NCBI GenBank assembly: GCA_004295885.1 | Contig: SEDG01000011.1 | Coordinates: forward strand, 1 to 20,739 | Length of the DNA: 20,739 nucleotides | Source of the DNA: Pedobacter sp. | GTDB taxonomy: Bacteria; Bacteroidota; Bacteroidia; Sphingobacteriales; Sphingobacteriaceae | Direction: 5' to 3' | In this document: positions 7,961 through 17,100 of the stretch, one piece after another | Numbering within the stretch: position 1 is the stretch's first letter | Layout: the number at the start of each line of letters is the position of its first letter | Notes under the pieces: model-generated | Database searches by the model: none | What the model saw: the letters and a program-made list of their open reading frames with translations, nothing else | Told to the model about the DNA's origin: nothing | Translations under genes and position numbers: made by a program

Positions 7961-9616
7961 TTAATTGTATCCTGGGTTTTGCGCTAAATTTACGTTAAGT
8001 GTTCTTTGTACTTGCGGGATTGGGAATAGGTTTCTAAAAGACGCGGAAGGAACATGATCCCACCACGAGGCAGTGGTAAATTTACCAAAGCGAATCAGAT
8101 CATCTCTTCTGAATCCCTCGAAAATGAACTCGCGTCCCCTCTCTGCTAGCAATTCATCGTAGGTAAGTGTTGCTGCAGTGTATGGCACAAAATCTGCTGG
8201 AGCAAAAGCTCGTTGTTTACAAGTATTGATCAAGGTTAATGCCTCTGCATTAGCTACTCCTCCATTCTTACGCATAAGGGCTTCTGCTTTTGCAAAATAA
8301 ATCCAAGTTAACCTGTAAATGTTCCAGTCAGTATTATTATAGTTTGGATCTATCGGAACCGGTACACCATTAACGATTCCTGGCACTGAGTTTCCAAGCT
8401 TGTATTTATTAAAACGAACACCACTATTTTCTTCACCTTCACTCATATTAGAAACCGTAGACCCAATTTTGTTTTTGCGAATATTATCTACAAATACTAC
8501 TTGTGAGCCACTATACTCATTACCACCACTTGCAATGTTTGGCTGGCCATTATCAAACCTCACCATAGGTCCTTCTAACAACCATCCTCTTTTTCTTAAA
8601 TCGCTATCGCTATAGGTTGTAAAAACGCCTGGAATAACAACAACACCATCATTACCATTACGTGTACCACCATAAATTGGCCCCTGTTGAAAGTGGTAGA
8701 ATTCGCCTGTCCATGATGGCTCAAAAACAGCTTGTCTATATTCGTAAGCGATCGAGAATATTGCTTCCTTGGATAAATCATTGGTGCTTTTAAATTGATC
8801 AAATATATTTGGATCTAAGGCCATTGCGCCATTTTGTCCACCAGCTGCGCCTGAAATTAATTTATCTGCTGCTGCGATACAGTCGTCCCAACGAGCTGTA
8901 CCTGTCCATACTTCTGCATTTAAGTATAACTCAACAAGCATGGCATAACCACCTGCCTGACTCATTCTTCCTGTCATTGCTTTAGAATGTAATGGCGCTT
9001 TTGCAATGTTATCTTTAATCTCTTTTTCAATAAAATTGAAAACGTCTTTTCTAGGCATCGTTGCAGGTTTAGCGGGAGTGCCCACTTTGGTAACCACTGG
9101 AATATTGCCAAAAAGATCCATCAGTTTTAAGTAGTGAAATGCCCTAAGCAGTTTCAGCTCTGCGATATAGGCATCTTTCTCTACTTGGGTAATTCCCATT
9201 TTGGAAATATCTCTTTTTTCCAAGTTTTCAATCGGGTCGTTACACAATCCCATTCCCCAATACATTAATGACCATGCATTGTTCAAAGGTCCATCATCAC
9301 TTAACCAAGAATGATAATGTAGGCGTTTCCATTTACCACCATCTTCACCGTGTTTACCTTTTGTTGGCCAAGCCAATTGATCGGCAGAAAGTTCAGAAGG
9401 GCGCCACCATCCATCCTGCCCTGATGGCGTTACCCAGGCATTGGCATGCGTGTAAGGCCTAAGTACAGCTGAAAGCACTTCGTTTTTGTTATTATAAAAG
9501 TTATCAGATATTAACTGATCATATACATTTTCGTCTAGTTTGGTGCAACTATTCATCAATAACAGTGGTGCAGCAACTAAGCAAGTGAGAATTATTTTAT
9601 TATTTGTTTTCATCAT
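7961..9616 (-). CDS. SusD/RagB-family surface glycan-binding lipoprotein
   Basis: This 551-residue protein is a SusD-family outer-membrane lipoprotein that forms the lid on its SusC partner and captures glycan at the cell surface. The signal peptide ends in a lipobox (LLLMNSC, lipidated Cys24), followed by TKLDEN, an acidic stretch like the Bacteroidota surface-export signal. The helical TPR-like SusD scaffold is seen in the block around LKLLRAFHYLKLMDLFGNIP, and the C-terminal SusD domain includes YRLTWIYFAKAEALMRKNGG and ELLAERGREFIFEGFRRDDLIRFGKF, both hallmarks of the family. It starts 8 bases after the susC stop, so the two are co-transcribed. The second Met at 9613 is an alternative start. 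A terminator follows. The reading frame is intact although susC is broken. Mannan specificity is inferred from neighbouring GH92 and GH125. Confidence 0.95.
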   Translation of the reverse strand: MMKTNNKIILTCLVAAPLLLMNSCTKLDENVYDQLISDNFYNNKNEVLSAVLRPYTHANAWVTPSGQDGWWRPSELSADQLAWPTKGKHGEDGGKWKRLHYHSWLSDDGPLNNAWSLMYWGMGLCNDPIENLEKRDISKMGITQVEKDAYIAELKLLRAFHYLKLMDLFGNIPVVTKVGTPAKPATMPRKDVFNFIEKEIKDNIAKAPLHSKAMTGRMSQAGGYAMLVELYLNAEVWTGTARWDDCIAAADKLISGAAGGQNGAMALDPNIFDQFKSTNDLSKEAIFSIAYEYRQAVFEPSWTGEFYHFQQGPIYGGTRNGNDGVVVIPGVFTTYSDSDLRKRGWLLEGPMVRFDNGQPNIASGGNEYSGSQVVFVDNIRKNKIGSTVSNMSEGEENSGVRFNKYKLGNSVPGIVNGVPVPIDPNYNNTDWNIYRLTWIYFAKAEALMRKNGGVANAEALTLINTCKQRAFAPADFVPYTAATLTYDELLAERGREFIFEGFRRDDLIRFGKFTTASWWDHVPSASFRNLFPIPQVQRTLNVNLAQNPGYN

Positions 9617-9624
9617 CTTAATTA

Positions 9625-12057
9625 TTAAAAGCCAAAATTAACACCGAACAAAAATTGTCTTGTACTAGGGTAAGGACTTCTTGAATCGATACCTGGGCCT
9701 AAACCAGTATCAGCAACAAAATCTGGGTCGTTACCAGTATATCCTGTAATTGTCCATAAATTCTGACCAGTTACATATGCTCTCAGGTTTCTAACTCCTT
9801 TCAGTTTGAAGGTATAACCTAAAGTGACCTCATCCACTTTCAAGAAACTTCCCCTTTCTATATAATAATCAGAGTACATGTAAGTATCCTTAATGGCGGC
9901 ATATTTGGTAAATGTGCTATTTAACAAGTTGGTTCCCGCACCGTTTTTATTTCCGTAGGAGATGGCCATGGTATTAAGAATATCGTAATCTAGTTTACTT
10001 CTTAGAAACACTCTTAAATCGAAAGCTTTATACCTGAAGTTGTTCGTTAGCGACAAGTAATATTTGGGAATTGCATTACCAATAACAGCTAGATCTGTTT
10101 GATCTCTAAACGTTGAGGTGTTGATTTGAGCATTTGAAACCACTTCGTTATTTCTGTTATAGAATGTCCATTTCCCATCCGGAGTAAATCCCGCAAATCG
10201 CTTACCCCAAAACTCACCCAGATCTCTTCCTTCGTAAGTACGAATTGCATCGCCCAGTGCACCAAAGCCACCAATGCCACCAAAAGTTTTTAAATCTCTT
10301 TTGTACTCATCGTTAGAGTAGCGATCAAGTCTATTTCTAGTTGTACTACCTGTAAAATCGATATCCCAAGTGAAGTTTTCATTCTTCACTGCCAAGTATC
10401 CTAAAGTAATCTCAATACCTCTGGCAGAAATTGTACCCACGTTTGTATTAATAGAACTTACAATAAAGGGAGGCTGAGGAGACGTGTAAGTATCTAACAG
10501 ATCTTTTGTTACCCGATTGTACAACTCAATTGAACCCGATAATTTATTATCGAGCACTGTAAAGTCTATACCAAAATTGGTTTCTTGCTTTCGCTCCCAT
10601 CTGATATTTGGATTCGGATTTCTATTTGGTCCGTAAGTTTGTAAATACTCCCCAGTTGGGAATAAATAAATACCACCACCGCCTAATGTAACAAGGGATG
10701 CATAATTAGCAAAACCAGAGTTACCAGTTTCACCATAACCCAGTCTTAACTTTAAATTATTGACCCATCTCACATCTTTCATGAAATTCTCTTGCGTAAC
10801 ATTCCATGCACCAGAAACACCTGGAAACGTTGCCCACTTATTATTGGCACCAAATCTTGATGAACCTTCTCTCCTAATGGTAGCGGTTAAGATGTATTTA
10901 TCATCGTAGGAATAAAAACCCCTTGCAAAACCTGCAATTAAGGTATTATCATTTTTATTACTACCAATACCTATTCTGTTTACCACAACTGGTACACTGC
11001 CCATGTTGTTGTCTTCAAATAAATCGTTTACATAACCACGGTTGTTGGCATTAAAACCTTCATTAACTTCATAACGGTACATGTAGCCTGCAAGACCAGA
11101 GACTTTGTGTTTTCCAAAAGACTTAGAATAATCCAATGTTGGCTCTACGTTAAAATTCTGACTTAGACCCGTGGCTCTAGCCGCATAACCGCCACCAGGA
11201 GCGTTTGAATCTTCTAAAGAGTTCTGACTGTTTTTGTCTCTGTATTCGCTAGAAATAGTCCAATCACGCTGATGGGCTGCAAAAACAGAACCTGTTAATC
11301 CAGGTATAATTTCCAAAGTTAACTTACCATCAACCGAAGAGGTTTGTTGTTGCAACCTATTTTTTTCTAAAGAAAGGCGAGCAATCTCATTGGTAATGGT
11401 ACGCGTAAATAATGGCGAACCATCAGGTTTAAAATAAGATTCTGTTGGATTCTTAGTTAGTACGTTTTCCCAGCCGCCACCGCCTAAGCGGTTTGCATTA
11501 TTAAAATTAGCTGCTACGTTAAATTGAGCGGTAAGCCTGTCTTTTAATCCACGTTGTGTTAAACTTAAACGCAAACCGTATTCTCTTCTGGAATTTTCTT
11601 TGGCAAAACCCTGAATGTCTCTATAGTTTCCACTTACCCTATAATTAGCAGTTTGTGAACCACCAGAAACCGCTAAATTGTGATTATGAGATAAGTTATC
11701 ATCATTAATTAGATCATAGAAATAATTAAAATCACCTCCTAAATCGGGAATAACATATTCTCCACTTTTTATTCTTTCTCTTAATTGGGTTGCGTTCATA
11801 AAGTCGGGTCTTTTAACCAAACGCTCGGTACGCACATAAGAATTATAATCGAACCTAGATGGGCCAACTTTACCTTTTTTAGTAGTGATGATGATTACAC
11901 CAGCATTGGCTCTTGTACCATAAATGGCGGCTGCAGACCCATCTTTTAAGATGCTGAACGATTCAATGTCATCTTGTTGAAGAAGATCTAGGTTGCCGCC
12001 AGGAATACCATCAATAATAATTAGTGGATTGCGAGCCTGAGATAGATGTAACACCAC
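9625..12057 (-). CDS. SusC-type TonB-dependent transporter, C-terminal fragment
   Basis: This 810-residue frame holds the end of the plug domain and the complete outer-membrane barrel of a SusC transporter. The first genuine residues are NPLIIIDGIPGGNLDLLQQD, followed by the plug block SFSILKDGSAAAIYGTRANAGVIIITTKKGK. About 22 barrel strands follow, ending in RQFLFGVNFGF with the terminal aromatic typical of BAM substrates. The GTG at 12057 and the eight or so residues after it are an out-of-frame artefact; there is no signal peptide, so the fragment cannot reach the outer membrane alone. The missing N-terminus is encoded at 12011-12631 in another frame. The stop is followed after 8 bases by susD. 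Confidence 0.85.
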   Translation of the reverse strand: MVLHLSQARNPLIIIDGIPGGNLDLLQQDDIESFSILKDGSAAAIYGTRANAGVIIITTKKGKVGPSRFDYNSYVRTERLVKRPDFMNATQLRERIKSGEYVIPDLGGDFNYFYDLINDDNLSHNHNLAVSGGSQTANYRVSGNYRDIQGFAKENSRREYGLRLSLTQRGLKDRLTAQFNVAANFNNANRLGGGGWENVLTKNPTESYFKPDGSPLFTRTITNEIARLSLEKNRLQQQTSSVDGKLTLEIIPGLTGSVFAAHQRDWTISSEYRDKNSQNSLEDSNAPGGGYAARATGLSQNFNVEPTLDYSKSFGKHKVSGLAGYMYRYEVNEGFNANNRGYVNDLFEDNNMGSVPVVVNRIGIGSNKNDNTLIAGFARGFYSYDDKYILTATIRREGSSRFGANNKWATFPGVSGAWNVTQENFMKDVRWVNNLKLRLGYGETGNSGFANYASLVTLGGGGIYLFPTGEYLQTYGPNRNPNPNIRWERKQETNFGIDFTVLDNKLSGSIELYNRVTKDLLDTYTSPQPPFIVSSINTNVGTISARGIEITLGYLAVKNENFTWDIDFTGSTTRNRLDRYSNDEYKRDLKTFGGIGGFGALGDAIRTYEGRDLGEFWGKRFAGFTPDGKWTFYNRNNEVVSNAQINTSTFRDQTDLAVIGNAIPKYYLSLTNNFRYKAFDLRVFLRSKLDYDILNTMAISYGNKNGAGTNLLNSTFTKYAAIKDTYMYSDYYIERGSFLKVDEVTLGYTFKLKGVRNLRAYVTGQNLWTITGYTGNDPDFVADTGLGPGIDSRSPYPSTRQFLFGVNFGF

Positions 12058-12631
12058 GCAATTGGATGCTTACACCTGAGTTAGGGTTCGTGCCTCCTGT
12101 TCTGGTTACTTGTAAACCCGCCACTTTACCGATAAGTAAATCCATCGGATTTCGAGAACCACTTTGCCTAAAACCAGAAGAATCAACCTTTGTAACCGCA
12201 GAAGAAATTTGGTCTTTGTTTAATGACCCATAACCAATTACCACAACTTGATTTAAATTGGTAGAATCGCTAAGCAGTTTAATAGATAGTGTGGTGTTGT
12301 TACCCACTTTAACGTTTTGGGTTTTAAAACCAATAAAAGTAAACTGAAGCACGTCATCATCGCTATTGGTTTCGATGCTAAACTTTCCATTAGCGTCGGT
12401 AACCGTAGTTTTGCCTGTTGCTAAATTTTTAACACCAACGCCAGCGGTGGGCGTGTTGGTATCATCAATCACGATTCCAGTAACCGTTTTGCGAATTTGT
12501 TCTCGCTCCAATAATCTTTCAATTTTCAAAGTTCCTGTGATTAATTGACCATCAGAATGCATTGAAAACACAGAGGTACTGAGCAAAATACTCGCACAGA
12601 GCCCCGTAATTTTGAGTAAATTAGTTTTCAT
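12011..12631 (-). CDS. SusC-type TonB-dependent transporter, N-terminal fragment
   Basis: This 206-residue frame has a signal peptide (about 1-23), a linker, a carboxypeptidase regulatory-like domain (about 48-118, starting VTGIVIDDTN and containing DANGKFSI and FIGFKTQNV), a TonB-box-like segment LNQVVVIGYG, and the first half of the plug domain (NPMDLLIGKVAGLQVTRTGG and SGVSIQLRGVTSISGS). There is no STN secretin domain, so it is not an anti-sigma-coupled transducer. It ends with an abnormal STNYY tail and a stop where the family normally continues PLIIIDG. The rest of the plug and the barrel follow in another frame at 9625-12057. A 31-residue leader ORF and a 14-bp palindrome lie upstream. 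Confidence 0.85.
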   Translation of the reverse strand: MKTNLLKITGLCASILLSTSVFSMHSDGQLITGTLKIERLLEREQIRKTVTGIVIDDTNTPTAGVGVKNLATGKTTVTDANGKFSIETNSDDDVLQFTFIGFKTQNVKVGNNTTLSIKLLSDSTNLNQVVVIGYGSLNKDQISSAVTKVDSSGFRQSGSRNPMDLLIGKVAGLQVTRTGGTNPNSGVSIQLRGVTSISGSQSTNYY

Positions 12632-12717
12632 TAGCCGTTTTTGTTTAATATTTAGTTTAGGTTTTGTATTCAGCTTATAAGATTTTGGTAAGAGCGAGTG
12701 TTGGGAATGGGTAATCT

Positions 12718-12813
12718 CTACCTGACGGAGTGAAAAATCGAGGTCTCAAACAATTCACATAGGCAAGATTTAGGATGAGGAGCAGCCATCGCATTTAGAT
12801 TTAAACTATTCAT
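12718..12813 (-). CDS. Possible 31-residue leader peptide upstream of susC
   Basis: An ATG at 12813 opens a 31-codon frame ending in TAG at 12718, 86 bases before the susC start. The peptide begins MNSLNLNAMAAPHPKS and continues CLCELFE, with an internal Met at codon 9. It has no signal peptide and no matching family that I know. It lies between the palindromic site and susC, so it would sit in the susC 5' leader. A regulatory upstream ORF is a possibility; chance is the alternative. Confidence 0.3.
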   Translation of the reverse strand: MNSLNLNAMAAPHPKSCLCELFETSIFHSVR

Positions 12814-12831
12814 ACTTTTTTTGGTTAGAAA

Positions 12832-12851
12832 TTAGTAAAACGTTTTACCAA
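12832..12851. promoter_or_regulatory. Operator-like palindrome upstream of susC
   Basis: GTAAAACGTTTTAC (12835-12848) is a perfect 14-bp palindrome with a central CG. The flanks extend it to 20 bases with one mismatched pair. It matches the two tandem sites between GH92 and the receiver-AraC gene at 16 of 20 positions each. A TTTG lies just upstream on the minus strand and a TAATTTCT overlaps the downstream edge, so the site could sit inside the susC promoter, though the 23-base spacing is longer than the usual 19 to 20. Confidence 0.6.
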
Positions 12852-13175
12852 CTGACACAAATAACATCAATTAAGCAGAGATATCGGTTTACAAATCGTC
12901 CATATTTTTTAACAATACGTACATATTTTTAATTTTAAGGATCATTTCTTAAAATATTTTTTTCACATAAACAACTGACAATAAATCTTGAAGAAATCAC
13001 TGGTGCTGCCTAGATTGGCAAAAATGAATTCTCTTATTTATTAAACTGATACCTAATGTTATCAAATATTCAAAAGAATATACATCTATCAAGTTATCAT
13101 CTTTAAAAACAAAAAGAAATGGTTTCATAGTATTGCAGACCAAAGAACAGGTAGATCAAGCCTGATAAAATCTAA

Positions 13176-13259
13176 GGAGGCCTCTATGGTATAGATGGCA
13201 AAGCAGAAAACCATTTTAGTGGCTTTGACAGTGGCTTGTACTTAGCACATTTAGTATAG
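13176..13259 (+). pseudogene. Possible gene remnant
   Basis: A 27-codon open stretch with no start codon reads GGLYGIDGKAENHF and then SGFDSGLYLAHLV before two stops. Its Gly, aromatic and charged composition looks more like real protein than the flanking frames. A stop lies immediately upstream. I cannot name a family, and chance is quite possible. Confidence 0.15.
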
Positions 13260-13408
13260 TAAAGGATAACAGAACTAGACCATTAGATAGTAAACCAAGA
13301 ATCTGTTTAAATTTTAAGCTTATATGATATCAAGCAAATTGGAAAATCTAAAGTAAGACCAAATTTATTCGCATTAAATAAACACCGTAATGTGAAACTG
13401 TAATTTAT

Positions 13409-14113
13409 TTATTTAACCGTAAAGGGAATAACTACACTTTCAGATGTATTTCCATTCTTATCTCGAGTTACAACTTTCCAATAATATGATGCTTTAGAGA
13501 TTAATTCAACATTTTCCAGTTTTGTCTCTATAACTTCTCTTTTTAATAAAGTTAGCGTGGTTGTAGTGCCCAAATAAATATCGTAGTTAAGGATGTCGTT
13601 ATCAGCATCACTTCCAGTCCAAGTTAATGTAGTTTTACCTGCTACTGTGGTTACCACTTGATCCCTATTAGGTGATAAATTATCTGCAGGAAATGGAGCA
13701 TAAGAAGTTATTCCACTTCCAGCATTATAAAACTTCCAACTTTCACTCTTTGCTGTTTTAGGAGAAACACTTGCTTGGGCTGTTACGCTCCAACTGTAAG
13801 GTGTATTTCTATTTAAGTTAGCCGTATACTGATTTTGATCTGTAGTAAAATTTGTAACGGTATTGTTTAGCAAATCTTTAATCGTGACAGTATAAGATGT
13901 AGCATTGGCAAACTTGTCCCATTTTAACTCTACTGCACTCTGGTTAGCAGATAATACAGTCCCAGTGATACAAATACTATTTTGTACTGGAGATGTTAAT
14001 GTTATTACACCAGTAGGTTCTACTGGTGCTGGAGGAGTGGGATCAGGTGCGTCGCCATTGTCGCAGCTTGCCAAGAGTAAAAAGGCGATAAAAATAAAAG
14101 CTAGTTTTCTCAT
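13409..14113 (-). CDS. Fibronectin-III-like lipoprotein
   Basis: This 234-residue protein has a lipoprotein signal (lipobox LLLASC, lipidated Cys17) followed by an acidic and proline-rich linker DNGDAPDPTPPAPVEPTG. Two beta-sandwich domains of fibronectin type III style follow: about 37-125 (VELKWDKFANATSYTVTI ... YSWSVTA) and about 140-233 (KTTLTWTGSDADNDILNYDIY ... YYWKVVTRD). The acidic DNGD after the cysteine suggests surface display in Bacteroidota. There is no catalytic motif. Its ATG overlaps the TGA of the 1648-residue T9SS protein gene (ATGA, 4 bases), implying translational coupling and a shared function, perhaps anchoring or binding at the cell surface. The exact role is unknown. 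Confidence 0.85.
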   Translation of the reverse strand: MRKLAFIFIAFLLLASCDNGDAPDPTPPAPVEPTGVITLTSPVQNSICITGTVLSANQSAVELKWDKFANATSYTVTIKDLLNNTVTNFTTDQNQYTANLNRNTPYSWSVTAQASVSPKTAKSESWKFYNAGSGITSYAPFPADNLSPNRDQVVTTVAGKTTLTWTGSDADNDILNYDIYLGTTTTLTLLKREVIETKLENVELISKASYYWKVVTRDKNGNTSESVVIPFTVK

Positions 14114-17100
14114 TGTTTTAAAATCTTGTAAGCTTGTTTTTGATCAGCTGTTATAATTTGCACTACGTACATACCTGCGTTATAACGACGAAGATCTATT
14201 TGTAAATAACCTTCAGTTCCTGATTCGGTTTTGTTGTATAACAACTTCCCACTTAAATCAGAAATTTTCACTGTTACGGATTTTGAATTTAAAATACCTA
14301 AATCAATCTTCATCCAATCGACTACAGGATTTGGATATATATTTACGCCAGCAAGACTAATTTTTTTCTCAATCACTCCTTGGCAAGTCAAATTGGATGA
14401 TATTTTTATGATGTTAACTAATGAGGGCAACCTCACTTCAAAATTTTGTGATGTTGTTTGATAAACTACGCCATTTACATCGATATAATATTGTGAAGCT
14501 CCCCCAAGTGTTAAGCTAACTCTTTGCTGGTCTGTTTTAACGTTTGCATAAACGCTTAAGTCCTTTGGTTCATTAACATTAACAGTGTAGCACGCTTGAA
14601 AAGATGGATTGCCTACAATGCTAATGCAAACTGTATAAGTTCCACCAGCTAAGTTTTGAATTTCTTTCAGCGTGCTAAAAGAATAAACATTACTAAAATT
14701 ATTTGGCCCTGTTACTAAGGCTGAATAGCTATAATTGGTAGCATTCGACTTTACGGTTATTGATCCGTTATTACTGCCCTTGCAAGTAACACTAGTTGTA
14801 CTAACGCTAAAATTGTTGGTTGCTAAACTAGTGATAGTTACACCTAGCGTAGCCGTTTTCATTAAATTAAAATCATTAAAAATCTCCACTACACTTATAT
14901 TAGCAACTCCAGCATTTCCCCATGTTACTTTCACTTTATTACCATCTGGCACCATACTGGCACTTCCAGTCACAGTCCACAAATAAGTGCTATTTGGGTG
15001 CAAAGTGGCCACATATTCTATATCTTTCGAATAACTCATTACCTGAGCTGGCCCTATAATTACAGGTTCGGCAACGTCTTGAACTGTAACTTGTAATATA
15101 TATTTTGCTCCTGTAGCACATCCATTTTGTCCATAAGCCTCAATGGTGTAAATACCTGGTTGTTTCCAAATTATTTCAGCACTGCTATTCTGATAATTGG
15201 TTTGTGAAGCTCCTTCTGCTTTCCAAGTATAGCTCACACCTGAAACCACAGGCAATTTATAAATAGCAGACTCGCCTCTAGCAACAATTCTATCTCCAAC
15301 AATGTAGTTAATGGTAGGTGCTTCCTTTTTCGAAGTAAATTTAAAAATCGCACCATCACCTCCTACCGCGTAAGCATTATCTCCTACTACTCTTAATTTG
15401 CGAACATCAACTCCAGCATTGTAGATTTGTGTCCAAGTCTCTCCCCCATCAAATGTTTCATAAATTAAGGCACTATAATAAAAGGTAGAGATCAAATAAC
15501 CATGATAGCGATCAAGGAAAGAAAAACTATAGCTATTCAATTGCAATTGTGTTCTAATCTCCGTCCAAGTAGCGCCTCCATTTGTAGTTTTATAAAGCTG
15601 GCCATCTGTTGCGCCAAGTAAACCATTCTGTTCATCAAAAAAATGAACCGCAATTGGCACGCTTATACTTGATGGATAAAATACATTGGTCCATGTAGCC
15701 CCACCGTCTATAGTTTTAGAAAAACCAGATCCTATCCCGTAAGCATAACCAACTTGGGCATTAAGAAATTGAAATGATGGGCTGCTTATAACTATGGCAG
15801 TATGTACTTGTTGCCAAGTTGTTCCTCCATTTGTTGTTCTAAAAATTACATTGCCACTTGATATTACACCATTTTGGGCATCCATAAAATGGATATCAAA
15901 AACCGATGTTGTTAAGGCAATTGTTACTTTGTTCCATGTTTCACCACCATCAGTTGTTTTGTAAAGAGAAGGATAGGCACCGCAAAAGCCTAAATCTTTC
16001 GAAACAAAGAAACTTGTTGAAACCCCATAGCTAAAATCTAAGGTAAGATTCATCTGTTTCCAGGTAATTCCTCCATCAATGGTTTTAAAAGAATTGGTTC
16101 CAAAAATATAGCCTATTTTATCATCAATCCAATTTGTGGTAGCAACTTTAGTGTAACTAACCCATGATCTTTTTTCCCATGCATTACTACCAGATTTTAA
16201 GAAAATGGCGTGGCTCGAATAGTCATTGTAAGTATTGCCCCATCCAACAGCACAAAGTTTATCCCCAGTGGCATTCGCTGCAAAGGCTTTTATTTGAGGT
16301 CCACTAAGCACATTAGCTTCCTTTGTCCAAGTTAAACCTGCATCTATAGTTTTGTATATATTATCATAATATGTATTTACCAGATAAGCTGTATTGGCAT
16401 TGATAAATGTTATTTTAGCTGCTGGTAAAGTAGTACTGATTTTATTCCAAGATAAGCCGGCATCAGTACTTTGGTAGATATTTCCATTTTGATCGCTTAG
16501 ATAACCTACACTTGAAGAAGTGAAGTTTAAGGTCAAAAAGTTTGTATTGCTAGAGATACTTGTCGGAAGGTTGACGGCTTGCCAAGTATCTCCACCATTT
16601 GTGGTTGTAAAAAATGATTTCGAAGCGCCAGCAATGAATCCAGTCGTTTCATTAATAAATGACATTGCATATTGTAAATTTGAAGAACTTGGCATAGTTA
16701 ACTTCTTCCAACTTTTTCCTCCATTCGTAGTTTTATATAATTTATTCTCCCCAAACAAAAATCCAACATTAGCAGAATAAAAATACATTCTCGATAAGTA
16801 GGGATATGCAATATCTGGTTTCTCTAATTCAAACCAAGTATCGCCACCATTTTCAGTTTTTAACAAGAGGTTGTCATTGGTGATATACCCAACTTGCTCA
16901 AACATTTTAATCTGATTTAAACTTGAGGTTACGTTTGAAGGCACTATCCTCCAATCTTTACCATCATTTTCTGAGACAATTATCTTTCCACCAGTTCCAA
17001 CAGCAATTAGTTTTGTACTAGTGTAGGCAACATCATTTAATGAATATGTAAGCAATTCGGCAGCTGTTAAACACTGACTTGTTACTATCTCTTGAATATC

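Larger units (their letters stand above)
9625..12631 (-). pseudogene. Frameshifted SusC transporter gene (whole locus)
   Basis: The N-terminal frame (start 12631) and the C-terminal frame (stop 9625) together encode one SusC-type transporter of about 1000 residues. The frames switch between GVTSISGSQS and NPLIIIDGIPGG. Family alignment from memory (SISGxQSPLIVIDG) predicts one or two residues at the join, so a net loss of two bases, or gain of one, near 12023-12045 restores the full protein. No other stop or shift is visible, so the lesion is recent or a sequencing error. No classical slippery heptamer is present, so programmed frameshifting is unlikely. Confidence 0.8.
12632..13408. other. 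Long intergenic region upstream of susC
   Basis: This 777-base stretch has no full-length gene. From the susC side it holds a 31-codon leader-like ORF (12718-12813), a perfect palindrome (12835-12848), then AT-rich DNA with a 43-codon minus-strand ORF at 12997-13128 that I cannot identify, and a protein-like open stretch at 13176-13259 without a start codon. The last part is the 3' flank of the lipoprotein gene; I see no clear terminator there. Confidence 0.6.

Noticed and set aside
12023..12045. Programmed ribosomal frameshifting in susC
   Set aside because: No slippery heptamer or downstream pseudoknot is apparent, and SusC transporters are not known to use frameshifting.
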